Part shown: in pieces, positions 1-7,387 of the stretch
How the letters are laid out: the number at the start of each line of letters is the position of its first letter
How positions within the stretch are numbered: the first letter of the stretch is position 1
From: Candidatus Woesearchaeota archaeon UBA119
GTDB taxonomy: Archaea > Nanobdellota > Nanobdellia > Woesearchaeales > UBA119
DNA length: 22,302 bases
Assembly: GCA_002505945.1 (NCBI GenBank)
Contig: DAWM01000012.1
Location: 2,967-25,268 of the forward strand
Direction: 5' to 3'
The notes under the pieces: generated by a model
The model's input: only the letters and a program-made list of their open reading frames with translations
Told to the model about the DNA's origin: nothing
The model's database searches: none
Made by a program: the position numbers and the translations under genes

Positions 1-106
1 ATTTTATATCTTATAGAACAATAAAACTTAAATTCCATTATTTAGATAATTTATGTATATATGGGAGATTCTCTTTTCTTAACTGCCTTAATAGGAATTA
101 AATAAC
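1..106. other. intergenic, no gene seen
   Basis: This AT-rich stretch lies at the window edge downstream of the HD-domain gene, which reads leftward. I see no credible open reading frame, RNA gene or strong hairpin in it. Confidence 0.6.
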
Positions 107-1036
107 TTATTTCCCTTTTATAAGACTTAGAAGAAGTCTAGCCTTTTGCTCTTCAGGGATATCAACCCAATCTAAAATCTCAAAGATACTTCTTGGATTA
201 GCGGCATATTCCTCACTCTTATCATACATCTTGAGGACAAGGGATTCCAGTATCTTAAGTTGCATATCTGGGTTGTTACCTTCATCTTCATTACTGAATT
301 TGAGTTGTGTAATTAGGCCATTCTTGTCAAAAACCATCAATATAAACAAAGGGTTTGTTCTCTCAATCTCAATTCCACAACTTTTTATTCCTAACCCCTT
401 AATAATCTCAATGAGATGTGTGTTGTTCAGCTGCCTTATTACAGCATCTGTGTTGATGAACTTAAGAATATCCTCTATCTTTCTTACTTTTATCTTCGCA
501 TCTGGAGAACAAAGTGCCATAATCTCATTATGAAGGAAAATTCCTCTTTTAATTACCCATACCCCAACCTCATCGGCAAACCTCCTCAGGGTTTTATCAA
601 ATGGAATTCTTCTTTCACCTTCAATCAGCTTGTCTGCATAGCATACTATTTTTTCCTCATTTGTCAGAGGCATATAATCCTTTTTTGGCAAGGGAAGATG
701 TTGATTCTCCACATCAAAGGCTTTTATTCCAAACCCGACATGCCTTTCAGCAATCTTGCTTTCCTTGGTTAGCCCCTCTTTCCTAAGAATCTCAGATCCT
801 TTTATACCATGCTTAATGGATTCTTTACCAGGGGGAAAGAAAAACCTTCCAATATCATGTAGAAGACTTCCGCTTATTATTAATCCTTTATCAAGAAAAT
901 AACCCCGCTGGCTTGCTTTTTCCCACAACTCTAAAGCTACATCCCTTACAGCTTGAGAATGAGCCAAAACCTTCTGAAATGACTCTTTATCTCGGCTATG
1001 CTTCTTCAACAAAGAAATCGCTTCTTTACTGTCCAT
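107..1036 (-). CDS. HD-domain phosphohydrolase-like protein
   Basis: This 309-residue protein has an N-terminal HD domain, the metal-dependent phosphohydrolase fold that usually acts on nucleotides or cyclic nucleotides. Visible ligands are H26, the H60-D61 pair in SLLHDIGRF, H76, H99 in AERHVGF and D135 in CYADKL, so the metal site looks complete. Residues from about 195 to the end form a second region that I do not recognise. The substrate cannot be read from sequence. The ATG lies inside the end of the upstream gene (11-bp overlap), and there is no strong Shine-Dalgarno site, so translational coupling is likely. The HD domain is secure; the cellular role is unknown. Confidence 0.8.
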   Translation of the reverse strand: MDSKEAISLLKKHSRDKESFQKVLAHSQAVRDVALELWEKASQRGYFLDKGLIISGSLLHDIGRFFFPPGKESIKHGIKGSEILRKEGLTKESKIAERHVGFGIKAFDVENQHLPLPKKDYMPLTNEEKIVCYADKLIEGERRIPFDKTLRRFADEVGVWVIKRGIFLHNEIMALCSPDAKIKVRKIEDILKFINTDAVIRQLNNTHLIEIIKGLGIKSCGIEIERTNPLFILMVFDKNGLITQLKFSNEDEGNNPDMQLKILESLVLKMYDKSEEYAANPRSIFEILDWVDIPEEQKARLLLSLIKGK

Positions 1037-1448
1037 TTTTCTTCTTCACAGGAGTGCCGATGGACTTATTAAGCTCCATATTCCACATTACCCCAATCTT
1101 CTGCAAATCTGAAGAAAACTTATTGCTTAGACTATACCTTTTTTTATAGAGATCATAGTAAACTAAGCCCATGCTTTTCATTGGAGTTAAAATTCTATCA
1201 TAGAATTGCCTTTTATTATAAGATAGCTTAATCTTTCGGCCTTTATATTGAGGATCATCTATCTCAGTTATGAGTTTCCCGTCATGAAGGTTGGTAGCGA
1301 ATAAGGACATCTCGGTCTTGGTCAATTCCTTACCATGCTCCTTAAACTCCCTTACGAGGGCTTTAGCAACAATTGCCTGTTGCTTAGTTGAGAAGATTAT
1401 TTCGTATATATCATCAGGGAAATTGAACCTATCATATAAAATGACCAT
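1026..1448 (-). CDS. winged-helix-like hypothetical protein
   Basis: This 140-residue basic protein appears mostly helical with a late beta-like segment (GLVYYDLYKKRYSLS) that resembles the wing of a winged helix. A DNA-binding role is plausible but not proven. The start is supported by GGGTGA about 5 nt upstream of the ATG and by a TATA-like ATAAATAA near 1471-1479. It is the first gene of a two-gene unit and overlaps the HD-domain gene by 11 bp. It could be a regulator for its partner or a structural adaptor. I do not recognise a specific family. Confidence 0.6.
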   Translation of the reverse strand: MVILYDRFNFPDDIYEIIFSTKQQAIVAKALVREFKEHGKELTKTEMSLFATNLHDGKLITEIDDPQYKGRKIKLSYNKRQFYDRILTPMKSMGLVYYDLYKKRYSLSNKFSSDLQKIGVMWNMELNKSIGTPVKKKNGQ

Positions 1449-1607
1449 GAAATCACCCAGTATTTTAGGATTATTTATGTAATATTAATATATCAAAAAG
1501 AATACTGATATTTAAATATTATCTTTATTCATAGCCATTTAGGAATATATGATGTTATTTTTAGTCCAGGATTTTTGCTAAAGAATTTCTTAACCCTTCT
1601 AGCCAAT

Positions 1608-1622
1608 AAAAAGTTTTATATA
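1608..1622 (+). promoter_or_regulatory. BRE/TATA promoter of zinc-protein gene
   Basis: The sequence AAAAGTTTTATATAA is a good archaeal BRE plus TATA box. The first 13 bases recur exactly in front of the transglutaminase-like gene at 13325-13337. A start site about 26 bases downstream of the box centre would fall near 1643, giving a leader of about 20 nt before the ATG at 1666. Confidence 0.65.
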
Positions 1623-1665
1623 ATGGTATTACTAATTTTATTCTAGTATACTTTTTACCCCAAAA

Positions 1666-2025
1666 ATGAAATTTGAAAAGTATTTATCTTCCTTGGATGT
1701 GGATGAGCTGAAAGCCCTTTACACTGATATTGTGAATTCTAATTCCTCCTTGCTTAACAAGATAAAACGAGAGATTGCTTTATCAGACAAGTTTTATTCA
1801 AAGAGTTGTGCTGTTTGTGGAAACCCACTAGTTTCAGTGAAAGAGCCATTGGTTCTGGAATTCGGCCCCAGGGATTTAAGGAAGGAGGCTGCTTTTTGTG
1901 GAGCCGATTGCCTTCAATACTTCATAAAGCACATGCTTATTCTTAAAGAAGCCCCTCTCAAGAAAGTTAAAAAGAGGAGTAAGAAAAAGAAGAAAGGCTT
2001 TTTTGAAGCATTGTTTTCGCTTTAA
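1666..2025 (+). CDS. small zinc-binding protein with basic tail
   Basis: This 119-residue protein has an acidic helical N-terminus (about 1-45), a probable zinc site made by C48-x2-C51 and C78-x3-C82 (CAVCG and FCGADC), and a lysine/arginine-rich segment from about 98 to 110. The second pair followed by an aromatic helix recalls treble-clef or TRASH-like fingers, but I cannot name a family. The basic tail suggests nucleic-acid or ribosome contact, which is inference. It is monocistronic, with its own promoter at 1608-1622 and a short leader without a clear Shine-Dalgarno site. Confidence 0.65.
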   Translation: MKFEKYLSSLDVDELKALYTDIVNSNSSLLNKIKREIALSDKFYSKSCAVCGNPLVSVKEPLVLEFGPRDLRKEAAFCGADCLQYFIKHMLILKEAPLKKVKKRSKKKKKGFFEALFSL

Positions 2026-2050
2026 TTCTTCGCTTTAATTTCTCTTACAC

Positions 2051-2062
2051 TTATTTAAAGAA
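2051..2062 (+). promoter_or_regulatory. promoter of candidate small RNA
   Basis: TTATTTAAAGAA here is identical over 12 bases to the element at 9431-9442 in front of the tRNA-Gly gene. In the tRNA gene the element starts 34 bases before the RNA 5' end. The same spacing puts a transcript start near 2085. Confidence 0.5.
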
Positions 2063-2084
2063 TATTCTCTTATTCTTAGCATAA

Positions 2085-2170
2085 CTGGATAGAAAAAAGA
2101 AAAAATGGCTCCCTTGTAGGAGGGGGGTTGCAAGAACTAGTGGAAGGGAGCCATCCTTCAACACATGAAG
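2085..2170 (+). ncRNA. candidate structured small RNA
   Basis: A GC-rich island in AT-rich intergenic DNA can fold into a perfect 11-bp stem, ATGGCTCCCTT (2105-2115) with AAGGGAGCCAT (2144-2154). The 28-nt loop is G-rich. It is followed at once by a 5-bp hairpin, CTTCA (2156-2160) with TGAAG (2166-2170), whose loop is ACACA. A tRNA-like promoter element lies upstream at 2051-2062. No box C/D motifs are visible, and the layout does not match RNase P or SRP RNA. An ACA follows the stem, but the geometry is poor for a standard H/ACA guide. It could also be a 3' element of the upstream gene. Confidence 0.45.
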
Positions 2171-2247
2171 TATAAAACTAAACTAATATATAAATATTAC
2201 TATTCTGTATACTAGAATACTTAAAAACCCCTGGTTTTTTGAAGGAA

Positions 2248-2257
2248 TATTTAAATA
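2248..2257 (+). promoter_or_regulatory. TATA box of pilin-like gene pair
   Basis: TATTTAAATA would direct initiation near 2278, giving a leader of about 12 nt that carries the strong AAGGAGGTGG ribosome site at 2277-2286. This placement argues against any translation start upstream of 2290. Confidence 0.55.
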
Positions 2258-2289
2258 TCTGTGCTCTATTTATGCTAAGGAGGTGGCTT

Positions 2290-2823
2290 ATGCTGGATAA
2301 GAAAGGATATTTCTTTACATTGGATGCAATACTGGGTTTTTCTATACTGGTGATTGGAGTAGTTCTCTTTATTCAAATCTCAGTAGAGACACCTGAATCC
2401 AAATCATTTGACTTTGTTAATTCTGTAAGGGATTTCTATTCTGGAAAAGTGGATCAGGTGGATTTCAGTAAGAGCAGTCCCTTTGCCAATACCCTAAAAA
2501 CCTGTTTTTACGATGGCCTATGTGAACTTGAAAACCAGATCGATCAGCAGATTCTGATTCTTTGTGAGGAGGGAGAGGATGATTGTGCTTCCCTTGCCGA
2601 GGATTCACTGAATGAATTAATCGATGCATCTCCTATTGAAGGTGGCAATCTTTCCCTTGCGATATGGTGTGATCATAATTTAGTTTACAATACAACTGAA
2701 TTCAATCTGAGTGATAAAGGAGAAAACTCAACCAATGTTGCCTCTTCAAGTTGGGTAGTGGTTGCAAATAAACAGCAGGAATTATATGGTCCTTGCGTAT
2801 TCAAGGTGGTATCATGGTCTTGA
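2290..2823 (+). CDS. pilin-like secreted or surface protein
   Basis: This 177-residue protein begins MLDKKG followed by YFFTLDAILG and a hydrophobic segment to about residue 30. That matches a type III (prepilin) signal in which a basic KKG precedes the cleavage point and the hydrophobic helix remains. The rest is an extracellular-type domain with several cysteines and N-glycosylation sequons (for example NLS, NTT, NST). The start at 2290 is chosen because AAGGAGGTGG lies just upstream and the TATA box lies inside any longer reading. It overlaps the next gene by 10 bp, so the two are co-transcribed. A minor pilin or pseudopilin is the best guess. Confidence 0.65.
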   Translation: MLDKKGYFFTLDAILGFSILVIGVVLFIQISVETPESKSFDFVNSVRDFYSGKVDQVDFSKSSPFANTLKTCFYDGLCELENQIDQQILILCEEGEDDCASLAEDSLNELIDASPIEGGNLSLAIWCDHNLVYNTTEFNLSDKGENSTNVASSSWVVVANKQQELYGPCVFKVVSWS

Positions 2824-3938
2824 GAATGAATAAGAAGGGCTTCTTTTTCACAATTATGTCTCTTATATTAGTTTCAAGTGTCCTTCTTATCCTTGTTCCT
2901 CAATCCAATGAAGCAGTAATAACAATGGAAAAAGCAGAAGAAACAGGCTTGAAGTATGGAAATGATTTCTATGAAGCCCTGGAACATTCTATCCTGCCTT
3001 CTTTTATAAGGACAGCGGCATATAATGCATTGGATAATATCTCTCGGAATTATACTCTTTTGATTGCCAGTGGGGTAGATTTTGATACCGCTTTTAAAGG
3101 GCTTTTCTGGAATGAAAGCCGTACAATCTCTGATTTAGGCAATAAATATAATATGAGTCATATGCTGGGAGTTTTAGAAGATGCTTTTGATGAAGCCAGT
3201 CCTGATCTATATGAACTAGATATAGAGGAAGATTATGAACATGTGGTTATAACAATCTTCCAAAATAATGACACCGGCCCCTATCAAGTAGGGGTTAATG
3301 TCTCAATGAGAGCAACCTTGACCACCCCTTTCGCTCTTTGGAATAGAACCCTAGATATAACATCCTTTGTTCCTATAATAGGCTTAGAGGACCCTATTTA
3401 CTTTAACTTTACCAATGAGCAGTATAGGAATTTCTTTGAGTATTCTCCCTTGGACATAGGAAAAGATCTGAATGCTACTCAAGAAAATTTAGAGCAGTTA
3501 TACACCCCTGTTCAAATAGGATGCTTTCTAAGCAAATCCTGGAATTACACCTGCTTTAAAGACCATGTCAACCGCTCTGCTTATTTCAAGAATACCCTAG
3601 CTCCTTCTTTCCTCCAGAGGATGCGGCTTAATATCTCTGCCAATTCAACTTGCTGCGGTATTGAATCCTTCCTTAACCCAAATACTTCCTTTCCAAAAGG
3701 GATTGATATGGAAAAAATAAAATATGGGTATGAAGGCGATGATGGTGATAACAAGAATATGACTTATGTTGATCATTGTTTCTTTAGCGGTAATTGCACT
3801 GGTTTAGAAGGAGATAACCCTGATAGGATGGATAATATAACTGCTCTTGAATGCCTAAATGATACCTTCCCTTACTTCAAGATAGACCTGATCAGGCTTG
3901 ATTACTATAACCTTAGCGATTGCGTGCAATGGCCTTAG
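2814..3938 (+). CDS. large sequon-rich pilin-like surface protein
   Basis: This protein of about 374 residues begins MVLRMNKKG, then FFFTIMSLIL and a hydrophobic helix, the same KKG-FFFT design as the gene before it. The remainder is a long extracellular-type domain with about 19 N-x-S/T sequons and several cysteines. Heavy N-glycosylation at the cell surface is therefore likely. The start at 2814 is supported by AAGGTGG about 6 nt upstream and overlaps the previous stop by 10 bp. No enzymatic motif is visible. It may be a pilus tip or adhesin subunit; family membership is not recognised. Confidence 0.65.
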   Translation: MVLRMNKKGFFFTIMSLILVSSVLLILVPQSNEAVITMEKAEETGLKYGNDFYEALEHSILPSFIRTAAYNALDNISRNYTLLIASGVDFDTAFKGLFWNESRTISDLGNKYNMSHMLGVLEDAFDEASPDLYELDIEEDYEHVVITIFQNNDTGPYQVGVNVSMRATLTTPFALWNRTLDITSFVPIIGLEDPIYFNFTNEQYRNFFEYSPLDIGKDLNATQENLEQLYTPVQIGCFLSKSWNYTCFKDHVNRSAYFKNTLAPSFLQRMRLNISANSTCCGIESFLNPNTSFPKGIDMEKIKYGYEGDDGDNKNMTYVDHCFFSGNCTGLEGDNPDRMDNITALECLNDTFPYFKIDLIRLDYYNLSDCVQWP

Positions 3939-3985
3939 ATAGATAATTATTTATTCTTATCCTCTTTCTTTGTTCTTGATTAAAG

Positions 3986-4462
3986 ATGGATTATTATGAT
4001 GAGATAGCACCACGTTATAATTCCTTCCGAAAGGAAGAGCAATTGGAGAAGGCTCGCTTTGTTAAAGGTCTTATCAACCCCAAGCCTAAGGACAAAATCC
4101 TTGATGTGGGCTGCGGCACAGGTCTATCAATGTCTTTGTTTCAATGCGATATCGTTGGTGTAGACAATTCAGAACAGATGCTTAAACACAATCCTTATAG
4201 AACTAAGAGAGCAGATGCTGAGGACCTTCCTTTTCCAGATTATTCCTTTGACTATGTAATAAGCATCACAGCAGCCCAGAATTTCTCTAATGTTGAGGCA
4301 GCAGTCAAAGAGATTCATAGGGTTGTAAAGAAAGTAGCGGTCATAACAATCTTATCAAAATCCAAGAAACTTAACTTATTAAAGGATAGTTTAAACAGAA
4401 ACTTCTCAAGTGTTAAAGAGTATAAACTAAGAATTGATTCTGCATTCTATTGTATTAAATAA
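3986..4462 (+). CDS. small class I SAM-dependent methyltransferase
   Basis: This 158-residue protein has the Rossmann methyltransferase motifs: motif I ILDVGCGTG at 38-46, the acidic end of strand beta2 at D60 (VGVDNS), an ADAEDLPF segment at 77-83 that usually contacts adenine, and a motif IV-like region around residues 88-100. It resembles the UbiE/Methyltransf_11 group but is shorter than most members, with no separate substrate domain after about 125. The substrate is unknown. A TATA-like element at about 3944-3955 gives a nearly leaderless message. It is convergent with spt5, with 22 bp between the stops. Confidence 0.8.
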   Translation: MDYYDEIAPRYNSFRKEEQLEKARFVKGLINPKPKDKILDVGCGTGLSMSLFQCDIVGVDNSEQMLKHNPYRTKRADAEDLPFPDYSFDYVISITAAQNFSNVEAAVKEIHRVVKKVAVITILSKSKKLNLLKDSLNRNFSSVKEYKLRIDSAFYCIK

Positions 4463-4484
4463 ATTAGAGAAATAACCTAAAAAA

Positions 4485-4970
4485 CTACTCCTCGTCTACA
4501 TCGCTTTGATCTTCCCTTCTTATAACCTTAACATCATCTATCTTCAATGTTATGGGAATAGGGACCGCAGCATTAAGAAGTTCAACCACAACCTCTGCTT
4601 TGGTGCTATCAAACCTTATCACCTTGGCCTGCTCCCTTTTGAAAGGCCCTGCAATAATCTCGACAATATCATTCTTCTTGATGTTGATTGCCTTCTTCTT
4701 GGTAATCTCAATAAGGTGCTCTATCTCGGTGTAATCCACTCCTGCTTTAAGGATTCCCCTAGCATAAGGCACTCCATTAGCAGCTGCTTCAGCAGTCTGT
4801 CTATCCTTAGCCTCCATAATGATATAACCCTTCATCCCAGGAGGGTGAACTAATCCATACACCTCAAAGCCCTTTTTAAGAGCATTGCTGTATATAAAGC
4901 CTAGTACCTGCTCTTCTCTATTAGCAGTTACCCTCAAAATGTAATATCTTGGCTTGTCGTTCTCTTCCAT
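4485..4970 (-). CDS. spt5: transcription elongation factor Spt5 (NusG family)
   Basis: This is the archaeal Spt5, which closes over the RNA polymerase clamp with Spt4 and promotes processive elongation. The 161 residues show an N-terminal NGN domain (about 8-90, with YYILRVTANRE and the GMKGYI core) and a C-terminal KOW domain (about 103-155, with the DIVEIIAGPFKRE signature). The length is typical of archaeal Spt5. Its ATG is 11 bp beyond the secE stop, with AAGGTG as ribosome site, so the two genes form an operon as in most archaea. Spt4 is not in this window. Confidence 0.95.
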   Translation of the reverse strand: MEENDKPRYYILRVTANREEQVLGFIYSNALKKGFEVYGLVHPPGMKGYIIMEAKDRQTAEAAANGVPYARGILKAGVDYTEIEHLIEITKKKAINIKKNDIVEIIAGPFKREQAKVIRFDSTKAEVVVELLNAAVPIPITLKIDDVKVIRREDQSDVDEE

Positions 4971-4981
4971 TTACTTACACC

Positions 4982-5152
4982 TTATCCAAAAATATATCTC
5001 TCAATCATCTGGATTACAAAACCCATCGCTCCAATAAGCAGAATCCCAATTCCAGTGATCTTTACAATATTAGCAAACTCGTCCTTAGTTGGCTTGCGAG
5101 TCAAGCGTAAAGCAACCTTGCATTGATAAAAAAATCTTTTTAAATCTACCAT
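4982..5152 (-). CDS. secE: preprotein translocase subunit SecE (Sec61 gamma)
   Basis: This 56-residue protein reads MVDLKRFFYQ, then a basic amphipathic segment ending RKPTKDEF, then one transmembrane helix (about 29-50) and a short IERYIFG tail. PTKDEF followed by a single helix with G-x-I-x-L-x-I-G is the hallmark of archaeal SecE/Sec61 gamma, which clamps the SecY channel. The length is normal for the archaeal protein. It is directly upstream of spt5 and downstream of ftsZ, a conserved archaeal arrangement. A TATA box near 5177-5185 suggests a nearly leaderless message. Confidence 0.93.
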   Translation of the reverse strand: MVDLKRFFYQCKVALRLTRKPTKDEFANIVKITGIGILLIGAMGFVIQMIERYIFG

Positions 5153-5210
5153 GTTTATCACTGGAAAAAGGAAGGCCTTTATAAATTTAATCTTTTCATC
5201 TCTATGATTT

Positions 5211-6323
5211 TTAATCTACAAACTCTATTCCAAGATCAGATTCCATTTCTCCCTTTGCCTTTGGGCTGTAGGTTGAGCCCAGAATCTGAGAGGATTTTAC
5301 TCCGGTAACAATAACCATTACCCTTAATATATTCTCTAGGTCTTCGTATATCTGAGCACCCCAAATTACCTTTGCATCCTCGTCAAGCTTTTCTGCAATC
5401 AATTCCATCACATGCTTAGCCTCAGACAAGGTAAGGTTTGGTCCCCCTGAGATATTAATGAGAGCGCCAGATGCTCCTGAGATGTCCACATCTAATAAAG
5501 GATTCTCTACCGCTTTTTCCACTGCTTCTTCTGCTCGGTTATCACTATCGGATTCACCAACCCCTATTAAAGCAACTCCACCATCTCTCATAATTGCCTT
5601 TATATCGGCAAAATCAAGGTTTACCAAGCCAGCCCTGGTTACCAATTCTGCAATGCCTTTTACAGAGCTAGTAAGAATCTCGTCAGCGACCTTGAAAGCA
5701 GTGTTTATCGGAAGGTCAGGAGCTAACTCCAGAAGCTTATCATTAGGTATGACTATCAATGTATCCACAATCTTCCTAAGCCTTTCCAGACCTACCATAG
5801 CATTCTCATACCTAGAATTTCCTTCCATAGTAAAGGGCAGGGTGACAATTGCAATGGTAAGGGAGCCCTGCTTCTTGGCCTGCTCAGCAACCACAGGAAT
5901 ACTTCCAGTACCGGTTCCTCCACCAAGACCGCATGTAACGAATATCATATCAGCGCCTTTAATTGCTTCCTTTAAATCTGCCTCATTCTCTCTAGCAGCC
6001 TCTTCACCAATATTTGGGTTAGAGCCAGCTCCTAACCCTTGAGTAAGGTCTTTCCCAATCAAAATCTTCTGATCTGCCTTTGTGTAGAGCAAATCCTGTG
6101 CATCCGTGTTGATTGCAATAGACATTATCCCTTCTATTCCTACCTCGTTAATCCTAGAAAGAGTGTTGTTTCCAGCGCCACCACATCCAACAACCCTAAT
6201 ACTTGCCTTTTGGGAATCAAGAAGCTGCTCCAATTCCCTATCAATATCGCTGTTTCCTTTTTCCTTCTTGATTACCACAGACTCCTCTGCTCTCTCGGTG
6301 GCGTTCTGAATAATACCTTCCAT
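5211..6323 (-). CDS. ftsZ: cell division protein FtsZ
   Basis: FtsZ is a tubulin-like GTPase that polymerises into the division ring. The 370-residue protein has GCGGAGNN at 46-53, the tubulin signature GGGTGTG at 134-140, and the T7-loop catalytic acidic motif in NLDFADI. It ends in a conserved-looking tail, DLGIEFVD, that could be a partner-binding peptide. The ATG at 6323 is preferred because GGAGGG lies 7 nt upstream. Longer in-frame readings to 6338 or a TTG at 6389 lack a comparable site. A TATA-like TTTAAATATA at about 6470-6479 implies a leader of roughly 120 nt. The first 40 residues are a variable extension. Whether it is FtsZ1 or FtsZ2 was not decided. Confidence 0.95.
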   Translation of the reverse strand: MEGIIQNATERAEESVVIKKEKGNSDIDRELEQLLDSQKASIRVVGCGGAGNNTLSRINEVGIEGIMSIAINTDAQDLLYTKADQKILIGKDLTQGLGAGSNPNIGEEAARENEADLKEAIKGADMIFVTCGLGGGTGTGSIPVVAEQAKKQGSLTIAIVTLPFTMEGNSRYENAMVGLERLRKIVDTLIVIPNDKLLELAPDLPINTAFKVADEILTSSVKGIAELVTRAGLVNLDFADIKAIMRDGGVALIGVGESDSDNRAEEAVEKAVENPLLDVDISGASGALINISGGPNLTLSEAKHVMELIAEKLDEDAKVIWGAQIYEDLENILRVMVIVTGVKSSQILGSTYSPKAKGEMESDLGIEFVD

Positions 6324-6519
6324 CTTTTTACCCTCCATTAAGATTGAAATTATCAGATAGTCTTTACCCTTAAAATCTAGTTGATACAACCCCTCATTTT
6401 TAAGGATAGAGCATCAAACCCACAAAACCTAAGCAGGTAGACTTTTCTTATTCTTTTTTGTAAGATTATTATATTTAAACTTTTGTTTTTTAGAGATAGA
6501 ATTAAGGAAAACTAAAAAA

Positions 6520-7221
6520 TTATTGTTCAATTGATTTCTTAGTGTTGTCTTGCTTTTCTTTCTTCTTCTCTTTAAATATTACTTCCTTGACCTTACCAGT
6601 TGACTCCTTAATCTCTTCTTCAAGAGGAGTTTTTATCTGTTGAGGCAGCTCAAAATCAAGCCCTATGATTGCCTTCCCATCCTCTATCTTACTTTTTATC
6701 TCGGGCAGCCCTAATCTTATTTTAAGGATAGCATCAATCTTTTCCTTATCATCATCTACAATCCTGTTAACTTTCACATCATACTTGATATTCTTTCCAG
6801 CAAGAGGATGATTAAAATCCACCAGAACTCTTCCTCCACTTATACTCTTAATAAATCCCGTCTTCCCATCAATCTCCACCTGCATTCCAGGAGTGGGATT
6901 TAGATTGTGCTTTTTGAATTGGGCTAATGAGACTAACTTTATCAAAGAAGGTGTCCGTTTCCCAAAAGCCTTCTCAGGAGTCAGCTCTATACTATATTCT
7001 TTTCCAACTTCCTTTCCAATCAGCGCTTCATCTAAACCCTCAAGTACATGATTCTTACCAACACATATCACAATTGGTTCATATTTCTTCTTCTCTGAGT
7101 ATAAGCCGTTTTCCTTAGCTAACTTTTCATCCGTAGTATCAAAAATAAAACCTTCTTCAGTCTTGCCAGTATAGTCTAATTCAACAAATCTGTCTTTTTC
7201 TACTTTTTTATCATCAGCCAT
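6520..7221 (-). CDS. FKBP-type peptidyl-prolyl isomerase (SlyD-like, long form)
   Basis: This 233-residue protein catalyses cis-trans isomerisation of prolyl bonds and acts as a folding chaperone. The FKBP core is seen as DYTGK at 16-20, FDTT at 27-30 and VLEGLDEAL at 59-67. It is interrupted by the SlyD-type insert-in-flap domain (about 88-142), ending in the typical RVLVDFNHPLAG. A C-terminal extension of about 75 residues ends in a lysine-rich tail, as in the long archaeal FKBPs. The start has GGGTG about 7 nt upstream. The sequence ahead of it holds a structured repeat and a 10-bp palindrome that may affect its expression. Confidence 0.92.
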   Translation of the reverse strand: MADDKKVEKDRFVELDYTGKTEEGFIFDTTDEKLAKENGLYSEKKKYEPIVICVGKNHVLEGLDEALIGKEVGKEYSIELTPEKAFGKRTPSLIKLVSLAQFKKHNLNPTPGMQVEIDGKTGFIKSISGGRVLVDFNHPLAGKNIKYDVKVNRIVDDDKEKIDAILKIRLGLPEIKSKIEDGKAIIGLDFELPQQIKTPLEEEIKESTGKVKEVIFKEKKKEKQDNTKKSIEQ

Positions 7222-7258
7222 AAATTACACCCTTTTGTTTTTAATATGGAAATCTGTG

Positions 7259-7268
7259 ATGAGCTCAT
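7259..7268. promoter_or_regulatory. palindrome in the FKBP promoter region
   Basis: ATGAGCTCAT is a perfect 10-bp palindrome overlapping a weak minus-strand TATA-like TTTTTATG, about 40 bp upstream of the FKBP start. It may be an operator, but no regulator can be named. Confidence 0.3.
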
Positions 7269-7316
7269 AAAAATCCACTACGAGCGCCACTTATTTTGAC
7301 AAGTAGGGATTTTTAG

Positions 7317-7382
7317 GATACCAAAAATCCATCCTGAAAGACGAGGTGTTAAAACCCGCACAAAAATTCACAATTTTTGTGC
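7317..7382 (+). repeat. dispersed structured repeat, copy A
   Basis: This 66-bp element matches, in inverted orientation and at roughly 75-80 percent by eye, the element at 14157-14220. It ends in a perfect 11-bp hairpin, GCACAAAAATT (7358-7368) with AATTTTTGTGC (7372-7382) around CAC. Before that come a CCTGAAAG block and a GGTGTTAAAACCC block. It lies between two minus-strand genes, the 57-aa acidic gene and FKBP. Confidence 0.7.
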
Positions 7383-7387
7383 ATAAG

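Noticed and set aside
231..786. Several open frames of 61-118 codons on the plus strand
   Set aside because: All are antisense to the HD-domain gene, whose metal-binding motifs are intact.
2118..2150. Possible G-quadruplex in the small RNA loop
   Set aside because: The G tracts are short and uneven, and one is used by the 11-bp stem.
2128..2175. A 15-codon frame starting at TTG after AGGAGG inside the small RNA candidate
   Set aside because: The start is poor and the frame is very short, and the two perfect hairpins explain the sequence better.
2239..2289. Longer N-terminus for the first pilin-like protein
   Set aside because: The TATA box lies inside it, and the strong AAGGAGGTGG site points to the ATG at 2290.
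5458..6042. A 194-codon open frame antisense to ftsZ
   Set aside because: The opposite strand is an unmistakable FtsZ, and the frame is a by-product of its codon use. There is no ribosome site and the translation looks low in complexity.
7358..7382. CRISPR-like repeat
   Set aside because: The element occurs only as scattered copies without regular spacers, and no cas genes are present.
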